Shown in pieces: positions 58,311 through 64,000 of a stretch of 64,000 nt of DNA. The DNA comes from Actinomycetota bacterium (GTDB taxonomy: Bacteria > Actinomycetota > Acidimicrobiia > Acidimicrobiales > Ilumatobacteraceae). Below the pieces are notes generated by a model that ran no database searches, had not been told where the DNA came from, and saw only the letters and a list, made by a program, of their open reading frames with translations. The number at the start of each line of letters is the position of its first letter. Position 1 is the stretch's first letter. The DNA is taken from positions 1-64,000 of the forward strand of contig VFZC01000010.1 in assembly GCA_016871355.1 (NCBI GenBank), read 5' to 3'. The position numbers and the translations under genes are program-made.

Positions 58311-60253
58311 GAACGAGCGGCGTCGACGGCCGCGACGATGCCTTCGGCGTCGAGGCCGAGTTGGCTCAACAAGCGATCGGGCTTGGCGTGGGGCAGGAAC
58401 TTGGTGGGAACACCGAGGACGGTCACGCGCGTGTCGGTGCGCCGTTCGGCGATCTGGGTGGCGATCGATGCGCCGATGCCACCTTCGCGAATTCCGTCTT
58501 CGGCCGTGATGACGAATCGGTGGGCGGCCGCGTCGTCGATCATGGCCGGGTCGAGCGGCGCGCACGAGCGAACGTCCCACACCGTCACCGGGGTTCCGTT
58601 GGCACCCAGTCGTTCGGCGGCCTTCATCGCGGCCGCGACCATCTTGCCCACGGCGAGAATGGCCACACCGCCGTCACCTTGCTGCAACTTGCGCGCTTCG
58701 AGACCCGAGCCCACGTCATCGGCCGCGACCTGCCGGGCCGCGCCCTTCGGATAGCGAATGACCACCGGGCCGGCATCGGCCAGACGAAGTGCGTCGTGAA
58801 ACATCTGCTGCAGTTCTTGTGCGCTCGACGGTGCGAGCACTCTCATGCCGGGCACCTTGGCGAGCAGCGCCATGTCGTACACGCCGTGATGGCTCGGGCC
58901 GTCGTCACCGGTGATGCCGGCCCGATCGAGGCAGAACACCACGGGAAGACGATGCAAAGCAACGTCGTAGACGACTTGGTCCCAGCCGCGCGACAAGAAC
59001 GTGGAGTAGATGGCGACGACCGGGCGAAGTCCGCCCATGGCCATGCCGGCGGCGCCGGTGACCGCGTGCTGTTCGGCGATACCCACGTCGAAGAAGCGCT
59101 CGGGGAAGCGTGATTGGAAGGGAAGCAGACCAGTGGGTCCGGGCATGGCCGCGGTGATGGCGACGATGCGCGGGTCGGCTTCGGCTTCCTTGATGATCGA
59201 ATCGGCGAAGGCCTGGGTGTAGCCGGTGGGAACGGCCTTGGGTGGCCCAATGGCCGGATCGAACACCGGGGCGTCGTGCAAGTGCTTCTCGTCGTCGTCT
59301 TCGGCGGGCGAGTAACCCCTGCCCTTCTGCGTGAGAACGTGCACCACGATGGGGCCCTCACCCGAGAGGTCTTCGGCGTTGCGCAGCGCGTTCTCGAGTT
59401 CGCGAACGTTGTGACCGTCGATCGGACCGATGTAACGAACGCCGAGTGCTTCGAAGAACGACGGCGGCTGCAAGAACTCGCGCACCGCGGCTTTGACGGC
59501 TTCGACACCCTTCTCGGCCTGCTGACCCACCACGGGCAAGTTCTGCAACCAGGCTTCGATGCGACGCTGACGCTGCACGTACACCGGGTTCATTCGGATA
59601 CGAGTGAGGCCGGCCGACAACTTCTCGGTGATGCGGTCGGGGAGAGCGGCGCGTTCGAGCGCGGCCGTGTCGCTCTCGTCGGACGTCAACTGCTGCGTGA
59701 GGTTGGAGATGGTGGGCGCGTAACTGCGTCCGTTGTCGTTGAGGACGACGATGACGCGACGCCTGCTGTGGCCGAGGTTGTTGAGGGCCTCGTACGCCAT
59801 ACCGCCGGTCATGGAGCCATCGCCGATGACGGCCACGATGTGACGGTGTTGGTCGACGCCGGCATCGCGCGCGACGGCGAGGCCGTACGCGTACGACAGC
59901 ACGGTGGAGGCGTGGCTGTTCTCGATGTAGTCGTGACGGCTCTCTTCACGGCTCGGGTAGCCCGAGAGTCCGTCGGCTTGGCGTAGCGATGCGAAACGAT
60001 CGGCCCGGCCGGTCACGATCTTGTGCACGTAGGCCTGGTGGCCGGTGTCCCAGAGAATCGCGTCGCGCGGTGAGTCGAACACGCGATGCAAAGCGAGAGT
60101 CAGTTCGACCGCGCCGAGGTTCGATCCGAGGTGGCCACCGTTGTCGGCCACCGCCCGCACGATGAAGTCGCGGATTTCGCCGCCGAGTTCGTCGAGTTCG
60201 GGGTACGACATCCGACGCAGATCGCTCGGCTGACGAATCGAGTCCAGAGGCAT
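58307..60253 (-). CDS. dxs: 1-deoxy-D-xylulose-5-phosphate synthase
   Basis: GGHLGSNLGAVELTLALHRVFDSPRDAILWDTGHQAYVHKI, GDGSMTGGMAYEALNN, FDVGIAEQHAVTGAAGMA. Confidence 0.95.
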   Translation of the reverse strand: MPLDSIRQPSDLRRMSYPELDELGGEIRDFIVRAVADNGGHLGSNLGAVELTLALHRVFDSPRDAILWDTGHQAYVHKIVTGRADRFASLRQADGLSGYPSREESRHDYIENSHASTVLSYAYGLAVARDAGVDQHRHIVAVIGDGSMTGGMAYEALNNLGHSRRRVIVVLNDNGRSYAPTISNLTQQLTSDESDTAALERAALPDRITEKLSAGLTRIRMNPVYVQRQRRIEAWLQNLPVVGQQAEKGVEAVKAAVREFLQPPSFFEALGVRYIGPIDGHNVRELENALRNAEDLSGEGPIVVHVLTQKGRGYSPAEDDDEKHLHDAPVFDPAIGPPKAVPTGYTQAFADSIIKEAEADPRIVAITAAMPGPTGLLPFQSRFPERFFDVGIAEQHAVTGAAGMAMGGLRPVVAIYSTFLSRGWDQVVYDVALHRLPVVFCLDRAGITGDDGPSHHGVYDMALLAKVPGMRVLAPSSAQELQQMFHDALRLADAGPVVIRYPKGAARQVAADDVGSGLEARKLQQGDGGVAILAVGKMVAAAMKAAERLGANGTPVTVWDVRSCAPLDPAMIDDAAAHRFVITAEDGIREGGIGASIATQIAERRTDTRVTVLGVPTKFLPHAKPDRLLSQLGLDAEGIVAAVDAARS

Positions 60254-60322
60254 AGCGCCGTCACGCTAGCCCTGGTTCCGAAGGAGTGCCCGGCCCGAAT
60301 CGGGCGTGTGACCGCTGGCTGG

Positions 60323-61225
60323 TCAGGTGGTCGCGAACTGGGCCTCGTGCTTGCGGTCGAGACGGTTCTGGTTCCAACGATGGACGCCCCAACCGACCAA
60401 CGCGCCCGCACCGAGCACCAGCTGACCACCCACGCCGTCGATCCAGTAGTGGTTGCCGGTGACCACGATGCAAAAGAGCGTGGCGGCCGGATACAAGAGC
60501 ATGGCGATCTTGGTCCAGCGTCGTCGCAAGAGCGGCCACATCGCGAACGCGCACCAACTGGCCCACCCGATGTGCATGCTCGGCATGGCGGCGTACTGGT
60601 TCGAAATCGATTTCATGGTGTCGGAGTCGAAGGTCCACAACGCGGCCCCGTACTCGGGAAGGGTGTCGACGAATCCGAACGTTCCGTCGTCCTCGGTGCC
60701 CACGAGACCGTCGGCACCCTTGTCGCGTAGCGGGCTCTCGATGCAGACGCCGCCGTAGCCGCCGCGAACCGGATCGGGACACTGAGCATCGAGCAGGCGC
60801 GGGGGCATCACCGGAAACAGCGAGAAGCCGACGATGCCGAGCGCGGTGGTGATGGCCAGCGTGTTGCGCCACTGCGGAAACACGCCGGGCCGTTTGAAGA
60901 ACAAGATCCAGAAGACACCGAGCGTGACCACGAAGTGCGCGGTGCCGTAGTACACGTTCCAGAAGCGGATGAACCAATCCCAATTGAGGAACCAGTCCTG
61001 GACGCTCTCCTCGTGGTAGAGGCCGATGAAGCGCTCGAGCCGAATGAGACGTTCGGCGTTGTTGAAGGCTTGTTCGGGAATGCCGTCGGCGGCGATGTGC
61101 GACGAGCCGAACAGATTGCGGGTCCAGGAGTACACCACGTAGAAGGCGCCCATGATGAGCGCCTCTTTCCACCAGTACGTGCGGTGAACACGGGCCGGTA
61201 CGGCTTCGGTCGCCGCAGTTTCCAC
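60323..61225 (-). CDS. PAP2-superfamily membrane phosphatase/phosphotransferase
   Basis: FSLFPVMPPRLL, YAAMPSMHIGWASWCAFAM, VTGNHYWIDGVGG (PAP2/AUR1-type motifs), multiple TM segments. Confidence 0.85.
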   Translation of the reverse strand: METAATEAVPARVHRTYWWKEALIMGAFYVVYSWTRNLFGSSHIAADGIPEQAFNNAERLIRLERFIGLYHEESVQDWFLNWDWFIRFWNVYYGTAHFVVTLGVFWILFFKRPGVFPQWRNTLAITTALGIVGFSLFPVMPPRLLDAQCPDPVRGGYGGVCIESPLRDKGADGLVGTEDDGTFGFVDTLPEYGAALWTFDSDTMKSISNQYAAMPSMHIGWASWCAFAMWPLLRRRWTKIAMLLYPAATLFCIVVTGNHYWIDGVGGQLVLGAGALVGWGVHRWNQNRLDRKHEAQFATT

Positions 61226-61310
61226 GCCTGGAATCTAGGTCGCCGAGAGGCCGGGTCACTCTCCCGCTCGCCGACCCTCCCGTGCGCCACCTCGTTCCTA
61301 GACTCGGCCC

Positions 61311-62702
61311 GTGATCGATAACGACGTCCTCGAACGAGTCCTGTCGGCGGCCCTGCGTACGGGCGCCGACTTCGCCGAAATCTTCGCCAGCGACTGGCGC
61401 GGAACCGGAGTCGGTCTCGACGACGGGCGAATCGAGCAATTGTCGACCGGTCGCAACCGCGGGGCCGGTATTCGTGTCATCAGTGGCGAGACCACCGGCT
61501 TCGCGCACACCGCCGATCTCACCGAAACCGGACTGCTCGCGGCGGCTCGTGTGGCCGCCGATGCCGCGCGTCAAGGTGGCGGTGGAACCCGTGTCGTCGC
61601 ATTGACCGCTCGGCCGTCGCGCACCGTGAGTCCGATCGACATCGATCCGTCCACCGTCGCCAAGACGGCCAAGGTCGAACTGCTTCGTCGCGTCGACGAC
61701 GCGGCACGCTCGACCGGCGGTGCGATCACTCAGGTGTCGGCCGGTTACTCGGATGGTCGCACGCTCATCGTGGTGGCCAACTCCGACGGTTTGGTCGCGC
61801 GCGACGAACGCATTCGCACGTTGTTGCGCGTGAGTGCCGTGGCCAACGGCGACACCGGAATGCAGACCGGATTCGATTCGGTGGGTCACACCATGGGATT
61901 CGAACTCTTCGACAAGGTTCAGGTGGAAGACGTCGCGCGTACGGCGGCCACCCGCGCGCTCACCAAACTCAAGGCCCGGCCGGCGCCGTCGGGTTCGCTG
62001 CCGGTGGTCATCAAGGCCGGCAGTGGTGGCGTGTTGTTCCACGAAGCCTGCGGGCATGGCCTCGAGGCCGATCTGGTGGCCAAGGGGGCCAGTGTGTATC
62101 GCGGCAAAGTGGGCGAGTTGGTGGCGTCACCGCTCGTCACATTGGTTGACGACGGGACCATGACGCACGAGTGGGGAGCCATCGCCATCGACGACGAGGG
62201 TCACCCGTCGCAGTACAACGTGCTCATCGAGAACGGTGTGCTCACCGACTACATGTGGGACTACCTGCGCGCACGCAAAGAAGGCCGTCCCCAGAGTGGC
62301 AACGGTCGTCGCCAGTCGTACAAAGACCTCCCGATGGTGCGCATGACCAACACGTACGTGCTCAACGGCAGCGAATCTCCCGACGACATCATCCGCGACA
62401 CCGAGTCGGGCGTGTACGTCGCGCACCTCGGTGGTGGAAGTGTCAACACGGCCACCGGCGACTTCGTGTTCGGGATGACCGAGGCCTATCTCATCGAGAA
62501 CGGAGAGATCACCGAGCCGCTGCGTGAGGGCAACCTCATCGGCAACGGTCCGCAGGTGTTGCGCGACATCGATCGCTTGGGCAACGACTTCGCCATGGGC
62601 AATCCGGGCACGTGCGGCAAGGACGGACAGGGTGTTCCGGTGGGGGACGGCCAGCCCACGTTGCGTGTAAAGGCCCTCACCATCGGCGGCACCGCGTCAT
62701 GA
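61311..62702 (+). CDS. tldD: TldD metallopeptidase
   Basis: GVLFHEACGHGLEADLVAKGASVYRGKVGE with HExxxH; GNPGTCGKDGQGVPVGDGQPTLRV. Confidence 0.93.
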   Translation: MIDNDVLERVLSAALRTGADFAEIFASDWRGTGVGLDDGRIEQLSTGRNRGAGIRVISGETTGFAHTADLTETGLLAAARVAADAARQGGGGTRVVALTARPSRTVSPIDIDPSTVAKTAKVELLRRVDDAARSTGGAITQVSAGYSDGRTLIVVANSDGLVARDERIRTLLRVSAVANGDTGMQTGFDSVGHTMGFELFDKVQVEDVARTAATRALTKLKARPAPSGSLPVVIKAGSGGVLFHEACGHGLEADLVAKGASVYRGKVGELVASPLVTLVDDGTMTHEWGAIAIDDEGHPSQYNVLIENGVLTDYMWDYLRARKEGRPQSGNGRRQSYKDLPMVRMTNTYVLNGSESPDDIIRDTESGVYVAHLGGGSVNTATGDFVFGMTEAYLIENGEITEPLREGNLIGNGPQVLRDIDRLGNDFAMGNPGTCGKDGQGVPVGDGQPTLRVKALTIGGTAS

Positions 62703-64000
62703 CCGACCGCAGCGGCGAGTTGCTCGCCATCGCCGACCGCGTGGTGGCCCTGGCCCAGTCGGGCGAACTGGTGGAGGCCTACGTGAGCCGCAGTCTGTCG
62801 ACCGATGTTCGCGTGTACGAGGGCGAGGTCGAGCACTTCGTGTCGGCTCAGAGCGAGGGCATCGGCATTCGCGTGATCCGCGACGGCCGCACCGGCACGT
62901 CGTACGCCGGCACTCTCGATCCGGCGGTGATCGCCGATGTGTTGGCCGAGGCGCGCGACAACTTGGGTTACGGCGAGGTCGACGAGTGGTCGGGGTTGGC
63001 CGAACCCGACGGTGTGGCGGTGACGCCCCAGGTGCTCTGGAGCGAGCGCCTCGAGAGCGTGCCGACCGCTCGCAAGATCGAGTTGGCCAAAGAACTCGAA
63101 CGGCTCGCGCGCGCGGCCGACTCGCGCGTGCGGGTCGACGACTCGAACTACTCCGATGCCTTCGGTGAGGCGGCCGTGGCCACCACCACCGGTATTCGGG
63201 TGAGTGGCCGCGAGAACGGTTGCTACCTGAGCGTCGGCACCCTCGCCGACGACGGCGACGAAACGCAGACCGGATTCGGCTTCTCGGTCGGACGTGACGT
63301 GGACGAACTCGACATCGAGAAGGCGGCCCGGGAAGCGGCCGATCGAGCGACTCGTCTGCTCGGAGCCACCAAACCGGCCAGCCGACGCGTGACGGTGGTG
63401 CTCGACCCGTTCGTGACCGCGCAATTCCTCGGCATCATCGGTGGCACGTTGAACGGCGACAGTGTGGTGAAGGGCCGCAGCCTCTTCGCCAATCGATTGG
63501 GCGATCAGGTGGCGAGTCCGCTCGTCACGTTGGTCGACGATCCGACCAACCCGCTCGCGTACACCGCTACCGACATCGACGGCGAAGGTCTGGCCGCTCG
63601 ACGCAACGTGCTCATCGATCGCGGAACACTTGGCATGTTCGTACAGTCGTCGTACTCGGCTCGCCGCATGGGAGTGGCCACCACCGGCAACGGAACACGA
63701 GGTGGCTACGCGGGTTCACCTGGCGCCGGCTGTCTCGCGCTGCAGGTGGTGCCCGGGACGCGTTCGCAGGCCGCCATCGTGGCCGGTATCGACGACGGCA
63801 TCCTCATTCAGCAGGTGCAGGGTCTCCACTCGGGTGTGAACCCGGTGTCGGGCGACTTCAGTACCGGCGCAGCCGGCATCACGATCGCCAACGGCACGCT
63901 CGGTGCGCCGGTTCGCGAGTTCACCATCGCGTCCACGCTGCAGAAGATGCTGCTCGACATCGCCGAAGTGGGTGGCGATCTCGAATGGCTGCCCATGCGG
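62699..64000 (+). CDS. TldE/PmbA family protein, partial (runs off window end)
   Basis: ATGA overlap with tldD; MTDRSGELLAIADRVVALAQSGELVEAYVSRS...; open to 64000. Missed by the ORF track because no in-window stop. Confidence 0.88.
   Translation, partial: MTDRSGELLAIADRVVALAQSGELVEAYVSRSLSTDVRVYEGEVEHFVSAQSEGIGIRVIRDGRTGTSYAGTLDPAVIADVLAEARDNLGYGEVDEWSGLAEPDGVAVTPQVLWSERLESVPTARKIELAKELERLARAADSRVRVDDSNYSDAFGEAAVATTTGIRVSGRENGCYLSVGTLADDGDETQTGFGFSVGRDVDELDIEKAAREAADRATRLLGATKPASRRVTVVLDPFVTAQFLGIIGGTLNGDSVVKGRSLFANRLGDQVASPLVTLVDDPTNPLAYTATDIDGEGLAARRNVLIDRGTLGMFVQSSYSARRMGVATTGNGTRGGYAGSPGAGCLALQVVPGTRSQAAIVAGIDDGILIQQVQGLHSGVNPVSGDFSTGAAGITIANGTLGAPVREFTIASTLQKMLLDIAEVGGDLEWLPMR

Overview
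GC-rich actinobacterial chromosomal window, by gene content most like Acidimicrobiia/Ilumatobacter (inference). It is dense housekeeping sequence with no prophage, transposase, CRISPR array, rRNA or tRNA that I could recognise. Main blocks: lysS (partial) and a flavoprotein dehydrogenase; a biotin-dependent carboxylase with birA; an LCP protein plus rmlACBD; a MOSC protein, selD and rnhB; a B12-binding regulator; a split SOS mutasome (imuA'-imuB ... dnaE2) with two perfect SOS boxes; a molybdopterin oxidoreductase; ino1; folD; ilvBNC; metY; serC/aspC; cobSTUO next to a cobalamin-riboswitch-controlled btuFCD; copCD; a TPP-riboswitch thiamine operon containing an unusual oxidoreductase-GNAT fusion and a WXG-like pair; dxs; and tldD/tldE. 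The observations most worth a second look are: (1) a three-copy intergenic palindromic repeat around the MOSC gene; (2) SOS boxes overlapping the -10 element of apparently leaderless imuA' and dnaE2; (3) a regulator with the CarH-type W-x9-EH motif and 11-bp direct repeats upstream; (4) a branched-chain-amino-acid-rich leader peptide plus attenuator before ilvB, missed by the ORF track; (5) a TPP-operon oxidoreductase-GNAT fusion; (6) a WXG100-like small ORF coupled to a large unknown protein; (7) an SDR remnant with an in-frame internal deletion; (8) mutually exclusive helices in the cobalamin riboswitch expression platform.
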